Part shown: positions 53,918 to 64,000 of the stretch, one piece after another | How positions within the stretch are numbered: the first letter of the stretch is position 1 | Layout: each line of letters begins with the position of its first letter | Position numbers and translations under genes: made by a program | The notes under the pieces: model-generated | Database searches by the model: none | The model's input: only the letters and a program-made list of their open reading frames with translations | What the model was told of the DNA's origin: nothing | NCBI GenBank assembly: GCA_003427395.1 | Contig: BFEA01000272.1 | Span: 650,502 to 714,501, forward strand | Length of the DNA: 64,000 bases | DNA from: Chara braunii | Taxonomy: Eukaryota > Streptophyta > Charophyceae > Charales > Characeae | Direction of reading: 5' to 3'

Positions 53918-56870
53918 AGCGGCGGAGCCTTTTTATGTTTATTTTGGTAAGGCAGGTCATGATTGAGTGATGAGCATGAGTTTCTTTCTGGACAAATGGA
54001 TGGGTGATGGCATTCGTGCCGGGAACATCTTCAGTTCGGGAAGAGGGGTAGTTTTTTTTTTGTTTTTTTTTCTCTTCAGGGTCTTCCCTTGGAACTCCTT
54101 TTTTTCCCCATTTTCCGTCTTCCTCAGGTAGCCTTCGCAATTTTGGTTTTGTTCTTGTGGGGCGGTGTCGATTCTTAAAGTGCAACAAATTCAAGCAGAG
54201 GATGAAAGCAAAATATCCTTCTCTGTATCAAGAGAGGTGGGGGCTCAAGGTAGAGCGTAGCTGGCCGCGAAGATCTGTGTTTGTGTTCAGCTTGGAGCAA
54301 TTTGTAACTTCCCACATCATGGAGAAGAGAGGCCATAGCCAGTACCTTTGTTGCGCTGACTGCTTTCATTCCTAAACAGTCAGGTCAGCGCCTCTGCTGC
54401 AAAAGCTATTTTGCTGTTGAATGGGTATATATGGTCAAATGGGTCGCCGAGTGGCAGATGCGGGATGGGACGGGAGAGTGTAAACATCCTCGTCCCCATC
54501 CCGATGCTGACTTGCCTGTGTGTTCACAGTTGTGGGAATGTGGCACAGCAATGTGGTGCTGGCGGAGGCATGGGTGGAGATGGTGAGGTAGGGCATCGCA
54601 GTGGGGGAAATTAGTCTGAAACAGTGAAAGAGGTTTCCTTTCCCCATTTTGAGGGTTACTACAGGGAGCAGGGTCATTATACAAAGCACGGCATAGATAT
54701 GCGGTGGACGTGGTGGCGGTGGTGGTGGTTAGGAGTGCTGTAGGCGTAAGAGAGATGCTTGTGTTCCCCCTCTGTTTCCTTTTTTTCTGGCCATACGAGA
54801 GCATGGAGGCATTTGTACATTTTGGAGAGAAGCTGGATGTGGAAATGAGAACCAATTACAGTTTTTCAATGCTTGGGCTCTTTTCTATGGCAACGTAACG
54901 TGTGGGAAGAAGGGATGTCTTCTTGGTGAATGGTGGTTCTGGTAAAAGGGTTGGATGGTTGGCTTGCGCGCCGAACATGGTGGAATTGGAACATGGTCCT
55001 CTACACAGAAAAAATAATAATAATAATGAAAAGCTCTGTGTTGTACTTACGCAAAAAACATTGAAAACTAAGGTATGTGGGTGAGTCTGCACGCTTCTGT
55101 TGTGTACTCAGGCTAGGTTTTCCAATTTGTGGATGCGCGCTATTGGTTGTCGGATGTTGCAAATGTATGCCACTGTTTGTGAGCATCACACGAAAATTTC
55201 AGCACATCTATTGACAGCACGGTTAAGTGGAATGGGGGAAGGAAGTCAGGGAAGGCAAAAATAATGTGAAAAAAGGATGAGGGAAGGCAGTAATGTGATG
55301 GTAGACAGGGGTTGGGGGATTGGGGATTGGGAATGTGATGGTGGCCAAGGGATGGGGGATCGGAAGTGGAATGGGGGAAAATGGGTGTGGGGGATTGGAA
55401 CTGGAATGGGGGAAAAGGGAGTCAGTGTGGGGAAGTTGGCTATCTTCAAGCCAGGTGGGGGTCTTTTGTTGGAGCTGTTCAAGCCAGGTGGCGGTCTTTT
55501 GTTGGAATTGGAGGGGAAGAAGTCAGTGTGTGGAAGCTTACCGAGTTCTAACCCGGTTGAGAATTGGGTGCTGACTTGAGTGTTATTATGTAGTATTCGC
55601 TGTGGATATCATTCCCAGCAGCTGATGCTCGAATTGCACATGGAAGAGGGGGTCTCTATGGGGCTGTATTCAGTGCCATTGCTGGTGTCTTCTCTTTGGG
55701 AGATACTGATGGTGCGAGGATTAATTCGAGTTGTGATGGACGGGTGAGCTGCTGCCAGCTATGGCGAGACTCCTTTGAGCGAATAGTTGTGGCCACTGCT
55801 GTTAGCATGGCTGGACAGTGATTTTGTTTTGGCCACTTTTTCTTAATTTGTACTGATTTGTACATTTCCATGTCTGGTGCAGGTTTGTTCTTCCCTGCCC
55901 ACCCCTGCCTTCCAATGGCGTACGAGTATGCCTTTCAGGCAGATAACTGTGTGGGCCCCACCGCTTGCATATCTCTTTAACTGTGGGGGCCCAACCCTGT
56001 GCATCTTGGTTGGATCTGGTGTCGGTACTTTCTTGTGATTTTTTGAAACAACAATGTGAAATGAAATCGCAACGCTCATGTAGGGGGGCATGAGTACTGT
56101 TCATGCTTTTCTTGTGTTGACACAGTCATGGCTTGTCTGTGGAGTTGGGGTTAGCAAACACTGAATACACTCACAGCCTCACAGGTGGTTTTCCGGGGAA
56201 GTGTTTGCTGTCCGGGTCCGGTATGTCCCTCTTGTTTATTCAAAATCTGAATGTTGGGGGAGAGGATCAAAATGTTGGGCGCAACCTTCTGGTGGTTTCT
56301 GCAACCCGTCCAAAGGTCCTGTATGCCCCCCTCTTGTTTGCTGAAATTCTCCAGGAAGGATGACGGGATCCCAAATCACAGTGTCCTTATAAGAATGGCT
56401 GTAATAAACCAGGTATAGTCCAGAAGTGCAGTATAGCAAAGACTTTGAACAAGGACGATCTGCAACGGAGGATTTGCCGTTTGAACTTCGGAGTTGAGTT
56501 CACTCGTCTCCAAAGAAATAGGTACACGCTTTTCTTTGGAGAACCTTTTTCCCTCTCCTTTATTATTTGTTGACGGAAAAACGGGCCGGGAATTCCGTAC
56601 AAACAACCTTTCGAGTTGAAAGACGAGTACTGGGGCCAGTAGCCGGCTTCCACTACTGGACTGGGCCTGTATCCCTTAAGAATTCGGGTAATTCTGCGAA
56701 ATAGAGAAAAGGGATTTTCTATACTACAGCAATTGACAGGGTTGGGGGGCTCGTCAAACTCCCTCAGCAGGTTCGAGCAATATGCCTCCGGAGAGGAGGT
56801 AAATTGTTGCTCCCCATGTCCTAACGGGGACAGCAGCCAGTGACTAAATTGCAGCTTACCCAGGTCGTGC
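53918..56870. other. 3' UTR and intergenic DNA
   Basis: T- and G-rich sequence follows the stop, and no poly(A) site can be fixed. A GGGGGATTGG-rich short tandem region (55305-55430) and a small duplication 'CAAGCCAGGTGG(G/C)GGTCTTTTGTTGGA' (55446-55510) are present. No gene is recognised. Confidence 0.4.
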
Positions 56871-56872
56871 AG

Positions 56873-57075
56873 TTTAAACCATCAGTACCTTTCTTAGCTA
56901 TTGATGCGGAGCCTAAAATTGCCCTGCACGTCGGGAAAAAAACAAACGGTGCACGACTCGTTTTGGCTGGCGCCACCAGCCATTTAGGTCTGGTAGCACG
57001 GAACCGGGCAGGACACCCGTGTTATACTGGCGAGTCTTGGAAATATAGCTGGGAAAGGTATTGGTGCCGTTTGAA
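56873..57075. mobile_element. Inverted-repeat element, family B copy 3
   Basis: The left TTTAAACCATCAGTACCTTT followed by CTTAGCTATT pairs with the right end (AATATAGCTGGGAAAGGTAT, TGGTGCCGTTTGAA). ~203 bp, no coding capacity. Confidence 0.7.
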
Positions 57076-57623
57076 TAGACTGGCATCCCTACCCGATTGA
57101 TCAAGATCACTCTTTGCAGACTGCCTCACCCACTCGCGGATCGCTGTAGTCCTTAGATGAGTTGTTATCTTTCTCTTCTTTTGCTGCGGGTGGGGTATCT
57201 GAGGTATATGCTGTCTCAAATAGTTGGTCGTCCTGTATGGTCTTTGTAAATGTTCACCTTGCTGTATGTACCGCGTAAAGCCTATTCGTTTCTGACTGTT
57301 TCTCTGGTTATGGAGGCCTTAGACGATCCAATCATCCGGCCAGGGGATGGCTCCTCTTGTGAATCGGTTCGTGAAGGTGGGCATGTCAGCCACAGGTGCC
57401 GATCCAAGGCTGTTTGCTGACGATGCTCTGACAGAACGCTTGCAATTTGTTCATGCTAATCATTGTTGCACGTGACGAGTCAATTGCATGCTTGATCTGG
57501 TGTGGTATCTGGGCATAGATGAAAGGTATGTGGACAATGGAGTCGTGGATCAACGACAGGGGCAGCACCCTCAGAGGTCAATCAGCAGGAGCTCCAGATT
57601 GGTAGGGCCTTCTGAACATCCAT

Positions 57624-57971
57624 GTGGATGCAATTTCGGTCACGTGCATCTGTGTGGCTGTAGAATCGGTCGGACACATCAACGGAGAAACTGTGGGCTG
57701 CTCACCCGTGCCCTCACAAATAAGGCTTCCTTGCACAGCAGATGAATGCAACAGTGCCACACTCGAGGATGGCCAATTGAGAATGGTTCTGCAGGGGTCA
57801 AAGAGGGAGTGGAAAATGGTTGCGCACACAAAGCATCTGTGGAGTGCCAAAGTAGCTGTGACCTGCAGAGGAGTGAAGAAAGGCAGTCTATTTGTGTGCC
57901 ATTGCACATGTGCGGCAGCTCAACTACAACTGCCAGTGTCAAGTATCAATCCTGTGTGTATTTTAAAGTGA
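57624..57971 (+). CDS. Candidate exon or ORF, unknown protein
   Basis: A 115-codon frame opens at 57624. Composition is protein-like in the middle (CSPVPSQIRLPCTADECNSA, QGSKREWKMVAHTKHLW) with seven or more Cys. No family is recognised and no splice partner was found, and it borders family B elements. It could equally be a transposon remnant. Confidence 0.22.
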   Translation: MDAISVTCICVAVESVGHINGETVGCSPVPSQIRLPCTADECNSATLEDGQLRMVLQGSKREWKMVAHTKHLWSAKVAVTCRGVKKGSLFVCHCTCAAAQLQLPVSSINPVCILK

Positions 57972-57983
57972 CTACACGCCTGG

Positions 57984-58154
57984 GTTTTTAAAGTGCTAGT
58001 ACATGGCTCTAGCCTTGCAGAAAGTTTTTGTTGCCACAAGCAAAACTCGAGGCGCCGTGTGGCCGGTGGCTCCGTTAAAAAAAGAATTTGGCAGCCTGGT
58101 GCGGTTTCATGCTGACACCCACAGGTCGAGGTGTGGTGTATTGGTGCTTTAAAC
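57984..58154. mobile_element. Inverted-repeat element, family B copy 4
   Basis: The left TTTTTAAAGTGCTAGTACAT pairs with the right end GTGTATTGGTGCTTTAAA. Its right boundary, CTTTAAAC, is also the left boundary of the next element. Confidence 0.55.
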
Positions 58155-58302
58155 TGCCAGTACTTGGCCCAGCTGTCGGCCGCGGGAAAAAAGTAGAAAC
58201 GTTTCTAGTCGGATGAATTCGAGCGCTCCTGCAGTAGCCCGTATCTTTCCTAAAATCGTTGCGCGTTAACGGCCACGACTCTGGGAAGTACTGGTGCAAA
58301 AG
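58147..58302. mobile_element. Inverted-repeat element, family B copy 5
   Basis: The left CTTTAAACTGCCAGTACTTG followed by GCCCAGCTGTCG pairs with the right end CGACTCTGGGAAGTACTGGTGCAAAAG. It shares CTTTAAAC with copy 4. Confidence 0.65.
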
Positions 58303-58449
58303 AACGTACAACAAAAAAATTCCCCTCGGTCCCCTTGGCTGCCCTGACCGTGTGTGCTTTGCTTGGGTTAGGTCTACGGAGGGAAAAGTTGTAGGTTCCC
58401 CTGAAATTCTGAAACGTCATGCGGCTCGGAATTTCAGGACCGTGTAAAA

Positions 58450-58510
58450 TCTATTGATTGATTGATTGGTTGGTTGGTTGATTGATTGATTGATTGATTG
58501 ATTGAATGAT
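58450..58510. repeat. (ATTG)n microsatellite
   Basis: ATTG/GTTG tetranucleotide run. Confidence 0.93.
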
Positions 58511-58842
58511 TGGTTGGGGAGGTCCTCCCAACCCTCCCCCGGGCACACACGCATTGGTAAAGAAATGGTTGGGGAATCATTGGGAAAATGTCCAGTAGGT
58601 GTTTGTGCAGCTGCTTGCCATTTTCGGAGTCCTGAAATGTGGACAAAGCCCGAAATCTCAGCAACCCTGTATGCGCGTGCTACATTGAAAGTGATCCGGC
58701 AGAATTCAAAACACTCGATGATGAGCTGCTTTGAGGGTGTGAGTGTTGGCAGCACAGCACAATGAATGTGAAACACAAGGTGGGGGGCCGGGGTATGTCA
58801 GATTTGGTGGGGGGATTTGCAGGAGGAGAGTTGGTTATGTCA

Positions 58843-58864
58843 AGAGAGAGAGAGAGAGAGAGAG
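58843..58864. repeat. (GA)n microsatellite
   Basis: A pure GA run. Confidence 0.9.
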
Positions 58865-60365
58865 AAAATTGTTGGGCGATCATGAGGAGCAATGGCATGA
58901 ACAGGATGGCAAGAAAGGGAGGTGTCTGCGTGTTTGTGGTCATGCTATTTTAAGCTGCACTGGGGCTCCGCCGTAACCAACAGTAGATTGCAAGTGCGGC
59001 CTTCCTCTATGGAGGGAGCTCGTTGTGGTAGTGTGGATGTGTAGGTCGAATGCTGCTGCTGAGTATGGAAATCACGTCCACAAGTGGTGCATCAAACCAC
59101 CAGGATAGGACTTTCTCTTATATACCAGTACAATCAATTCAATAAATACAGTCGCGGAATCTGTTTCCTTTTCAGCCTTGAACACAGCGATCTTCTGGGC
59201 CCGGACTTCAGAATGAAAGTGGCTGACGGCTCCAGGCGAAGGAGAAAGGAGACTTTACCATGCTGGTCGGTGTTTTTCCAGTGCATGGTAGAATGCGGCC
59301 ATTTTGTTCTCATGCCATCGAAACTGTGCAGTGACCTTTGGGGCTCGGCGTACTGGACTGAGACTGTCAGCGTGTTAGCACGTCTTCTTTTTTATCGGCG
59401 TGAATCATACCATATTCTTTGCGGAAAGCAGGAATATGCCATATTCTTTGGGAGTATACCATACCATATTCTTTGGGAGTATGCCATCGAAATTGTGCAG
59501 ATATTTGGATCAGTGGAATGGTGGCTGAAGTACCGTTTTTCTGTTCTTTGTCTAAGCCACCACTACCTTTCATGCTGTTGGGGAAAGCAGGAATATGAAC
59601 TAGACCATATTCTTTAGGGCCTGGGCCCAACTTCGGTTGCCGTTGATGAATTCCGTCGGTGATAACCGTTTTGTTTCGGCCTCCGGAACGAGTGGGGACC
59701 CTGCCCCTGGGTGATGTAGGGGGAAAGTCAGTGGTGGTTTAAGAAGAGCACTTGTCAGTGAACTTCCACGAGAGGGGCGATTGGAGCATCTATTTGGAGC
59801 AGGCATTTATATAATGGTACAGCGTCTGGGTGTGTAACGAGTCGTACTCCCAATCGTGCTGGCGCAGGCATTTGTTTATGGCTCTGTTCTATTCATGAGT
59901 GCTGGAAACGGGGTCCAGCGTACGGGTATGTAACGAGTCAGAATTCAAAATACTTCTATTGAATTTAGTATGGTGGTTCTGTAACCTTTTTGCTTTAGCC
60001 CCAATCGTGCTGGAGGACGGATCCGGTCCAGCACTGAGTCTCCAACCAGCGTGTATTTTTTTTTTTCAAGTGGGGAAAGGTACTGCTGGTGTGCTCTTGA
60101 CTATGCAGGCAACTTGCTGGTGGTTGGCACTACCTGTAGACTAGTGTTTTCGGCATCTGGGAATGTAACGAGTACTCCCAGTTTGCAGCAGCCAATCTTT
60201 CCAGTTTACTTGTCCATTTTCTGTCAGGTCACAGAATTTGCAGGCTAGGTCTACCCAAGTTGTCGTAAACTGCGAGTAGGCGCCGGCACACGGATGATAA
60301 CATAAATCAACGGCCGCCATCGTCCTTTGACAAGGTTCTCGTGGTATACTTGAGGTGTGGACTGG

Positions 60366-60470
60366 TGGTTTAAACCACCAGTACCTCACCCTGCTAAACA
60401 TTTTCGACGCGGCCGTAAACGCCCCGTGTTGGATGGGGGTGCGGGAACCAAATACCGTGGTGACCAAACT
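60366..60470. mobile_element. Inverted-repeat element, family B copy 6
   Basis: The left GTTTAAACCACCAGTACCTC pairs loosely with the right end AAATACCGTGGTGACCAAAC. The left boundary is itself a palindrome (ACTGGTGGTTTAAACCACCAGT spans it), as if another family member once ended there. Confidence 0.5.
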
Positions 60471-60799
60471 AAAAAGAAAAACGGAAAAAAAAAAAAAACA
60501 CAGAGCGGGATAACTGGCGTGGTGGGAAAGAAAGAGAGAGAGAGGGAGGGAGCGGGTGCATTCAACAAGGCAATCCGTGCTATGCGTGGGCTTCACCGCT
60601 CCCTCTCTCTCTCTATCTATCTCTCTCTCTGATGTGCGGGGTGCGGCTTGCACCGTCCTTCCCAGGGATAGTTGAAATGTCTATGGGAATGAATTTTCCT
60701 GCGTTAGCAGGAATATTCTCTCTCTCTCTCTCTCGTGTGTGCATGTGTTGTCAGAGGGTGTCCCGGCTCTCCACGACGTACCAGGTCCCTGCTCAGATT

Positions 60800-63330
60800 T
60801 TGTGGGGGAACTAAGGGTTTATTTTTGAACCCTGATTGCACACTGGTGGCCTAGACTGGCCTGGCCCTTCGTGTTTCACTCTATCACTGACGCGATCGAC
60901 TAAGCACTACATGGTAGGACCCCACAAGAGGGGAAACCTGCAGACGCTTTGGTAGGAGGCTTATCACTTCGGGCGGAAGGTCGTAAGACACCTCCTTGCC
61001 ATCAGACAAGGGTACCAATCAGAGGAAGTCGGGTGACCTGCTTTGAAGGGAGGAAGGCGCCTGTCAGTATCCCCGTTGTAGGACTACTTCTGTGGGAATA
61101 AATCATGAATGGGTGCGCTTGCTCAGTGACTTCTGACATTTAGTCTGGGTTGAATATGTGGGGATGTTATTATTATCTATATTTAATCTATTTGAATGTG
61201 GATCTTGAAAATATTTCCATGTTTCCCCTTTAGAGCGCACTGGCTACGGGATCTCAAACTTTATAAAAGGGAGTAATGGGTGTGAGTACGGCGTCTCGCT
61301 ACCGCTGCACCATTTCGTGTGGAAGGACTAAAACGCTCATATACCAGCTATTTAAATTTCACTGTTTAGCACTGAGCGCATGTTATAATTTTATGAGAAA
61401 GTAGGTGGTAGCCGGCGGGTTTCAGAATTTAGTCGTCGTCAAGGAATAGTTATGGCCTGTCGTAATGGGCTGCATGGGTAGAAACCGAAGTATCTGCATT
61501 TCGTTTGGAGATGGGAGCAAGTAACTGAGGAGGGCCCTACAGTTAGGGCTGTCTTTTTTAATTCCAAATTGGAGCAACTAACTGAGGAGGGGCCTACAGT
61601 TAGGGCTGTCTTGGATTATAGCCGTTACGACTAGGAGTTGAAAATAAACGTTGACAGGACCAGAGAGGAAGAAACGAGGATGGACCTGAATCTGCAGGCG
61701 GCTGTCACGGAGGTCAGGGATTGAGATAAATGAAGGTGTAGGAAGAACAGTGTTACGACGGAAATCCAGGTGACGATCGTATATTAGGAAACCGACTTTT
61801 CAACTGGGACCATGGAACGAGAAAAACAGTAACAGCATTGGGATTCGAAAGCTGAGTTTTAGGCGAGGGCTGCCGAGACCCAGTCGTGGCACGGACTGGA
61901 CCCGTGGCGGAGGGACCACCCGCCTGTTGGATCAGTGGAGGACGGCCCGGAGGCCAGTTCACGAAAGGGACAAAGCTGAGGCCGTGGCGCGGTAACTGTC
62001 TGTGGGGAAGAGCGGAAAACACATAGGAGAGGGAGAGAAGTCAAGACTACACACACTCAAGAGGACGAACTATGACAGACATCTCTCCGGTCTGTTGATG
62101 TTGATTGCCCTTTGCATGCAATTGGTGGCCTTCGTTGAACGAGATTTGCTTGCTCAGAAAAGATGAGTAGGGATGAGACAGGGTATGCACCGACCACCAT
62201 ACCAGTAGCACGCTAAGTACTCGCTATGTCTTCTAACTTTGGCATGGCTACTGTAGAACAGTGTTGTTCAACCGCTTATCACCCTCGGGAATGGTAAGGC
62301 AACTATACCTGGTAAGAGGGACATGCAATCATCAATGAGCGAGTTACAACAGATCACTAGAGACGCATGAGATAGAGAGAGCTATACGCATAGCTCGAGT
62401 TGTTGACTTCAGCAGTTTTCAAACCGGCTTAGCATGTGGACATTGAACTGAGGGACACATAAGAAACTGGCTTCTGGCGAGATGTACAATAATAATGAGT
62501 ACAAAGTTTAGGTGACAGGGTGTACGGAGGGGGAAATCTGCCTGCAAAGTGGAGGGTATAAAACCCTCTGAGAACTTGTGCGTGTCAATGTTATGTTGAC
62601 GAAGTTGGTTTGTTGCAGTTGAAAGACAAGTAGAGAAAGGCAGTTATGTTGATGACGTGGATCCAATTGGAGATGCACTTGCAGATTATTGATAACACCT
62701 CTAACCCCTTTGTTGGGATAAGACTTTAACATTCGATCTAGCACGTTGTGTTGAAGAGTGGAATGAGAGGGTGAGATGCAACCGGTACTTCTTTTTGGTA
62801 CTGGTGTTAACTTGTGATGCTCGTTATCATCAAGGTTTCACTTGACCGTCGGACACTTCATCCCTATACAATAGGGTGATGTTGGTACAAGGGCAGCACA
62901 AGGATATTATGGCCTGCTAGGGAAAAGTGAGTGCAAGACCATAAGGAAAGTCGTGAGTGGTGATCGAGAGAGGTAGTTACAACCTTCAAGGTTGATGTTA
63001 CTCACTTTATTTGTCGTCGCGGGCCTTACTAGTTACCTTTTTGTGGCGAGACAAACGAGTTGTCTGCATTATCACTCTAGCCTTCAGTTGGCATCGTTTA
63101 CTTCCTTGCATGACCTTCGTTATGCTCCATTCTTAATAAAATGGCAACTAGGTAGTAAATGTGATATTTCTAGCGAGGGACAGAACGTTGGAGTACTGTA
63201 TATATATGAGAAAGCGATGAAAATGAACAACATTGTCAGATATTGGTGTGTGAAAAAAATCTGAGGAGTCGGACTTGTTTATTTGAGTATGACGAGAGGA
63301 AACTCGTTGATATAAAATCCTTGTTGTCAG
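60800..63330. other. Non-coding interval
   Basis: It holds a 57 bp tandem duplication (61514-61570 and 61571-61617, 'GGAGCAA.TAACTGAGGAGG...') and a possible tRNA-like promoter pair near 61250-61335 on the minus strand. No gene is supported. Confidence 0.4.
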
Positions 63331-63349
63331 CATCGTAAGTAAAATCATT

Positions 63350-63965
63350 GTATGATGGATGCATCATTCATGTATTTCATTCGGCGCTAACATAGTAAAT
63401 AAGCGAGTGTAAAGTGTCTCGGTGAGATGGTACAATTGTATGATGTAAGGTCTCACCACGCACTGTATATCGAAAATAAGGTGTGGGGGAATTTTGTTAT
63501 CATTACTGTTTTCGATATCGATGTTGAAGGTAAAATCCACCTTTGGATTGTTTTCATTTTAGCCCTAGTTAAAATTCGGCCACAATCATCTGATGGCATC
63601 AGTATCGTGATTCAAATTATAGTATGGATGGATCATTCATATATTTCGTTCGGAGCTAACATAGCAAATAAGGGAGTGGAAATTCATTTCGAGCTAACAT
63701 AGCAAATAAGGGAGTGTAAATTTATTTGTGGCTAACATAGCAAATAAGGGAGTGTAAAGTGTTGCGGTGAGATGGTACAGTTGTATGATGGGAAGTCGCA
63801 CCTCGCTCTCTATATCAAAAATATGGCATGGTGGTATTTCGTTATCATTGTTGTTTTGGATATCGATGCGAAAGGTAATGTTCACCTTTGATTGTCTTTG
63901 GTTTAGCCTTAGTCAAAGTCCAATCACAATCATTTGTCGGCATCTTCATTTGGGTATTATTACGA
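63350..63965. repeat. ~300 bp tandem duplication with nested 40 bp repeat
   Basis: 63350-63615 and 63616-63965 are colinear: TCATTCAT.TATTTC.TTCGG, GGTGAGATGGTACA.TTGTATGATG, TTCGTTATCATT, ATATCGATG, TTTAGCC.TAGT. Copy 2 is longer because the unit 'GCTAACATAGCAAATAAGGGAGTG' is itself repeated three times (63655-63760). Confidence 0.85.
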
Positions 63966-64000
63966 GATGATATGCCAACGGATGAATGGACTGATAAAGG

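Overview
The window is nuclear DNA of a photosynthetic streptophyte, either a charophyte-type green alga or an early-diverging land plant. The grounds are a plant-type HUA1-like CCCH zinc-finger gene with kilobase introns, a plant mitochondrial nad2 fragment, plastid-type trnV(UAC) and rpoA fragments, mitochondrial-type trnK(UUU) copies, and abundant non-coding and transposon-derived DNA. Very long introns and a repeat-dense intergenic space fit a large genome of the Chara type, but that placement is inference.

Layout. 1-7.8 kb is transposon-derived sequence with two low-confidence coding candidates (2.85-3.18 kb plus; 3.59-4.01 kb minus). 7.86-14.92 kb is a decayed Ty3/gypsy-type LTR retrotransposon on the minus strand. 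It has two ~1 kb LTRs and integrase remnants. A segment of its integrase C-terminus carries mitochondrial-type tRNA remnants and is present in three tandem copies. 14.9-17.05 kb contains AT-rich organellar DNA and two Tn5/Nextera mosaic-end junctions that enclose an exactly duplicated 219 bp segment, so the assembly is chimeric there; a third junction lies at 4.35 kb. 17-23.2 kb holds a foldback element, local duplications, a 108 bp N gap and two tRNA-derived SINE copies. 23.3-24.5 kb is GC-rich and probably the 5' region of the main gene.

The main gene runs from about 24.5 to 53.9 kb on the plus strand. A first coding exon (24528-24729) is followed by a ~14 kb interval that holds an nad2 insertion and several small inverted-repeat elements. 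Nine further exons (39020-53917) join in phase with GT-AG borders. They encode 413 residues from the Met at 39021, with five C-x8-C-x5-C-x3-H fingers. The first finger and its [13 protein letters not shown] tail resemble Arabidopsis HUA1, an RNA-binding protein of pre-mRNA processing. The link between the first exon and exon 39020 is not resolved, because the phases do not match directly.

Repeats of particular note are a 105 bp palindromic element with TA flanks (four copies), a second and more variable inverted-repeat family ending near TTTAAACCACCAGTACC (at least six copies), a tRNA-derived SINE, and many two-copy tandem duplications of 34-350 bp. 54-64 kb shows no convincing gene.
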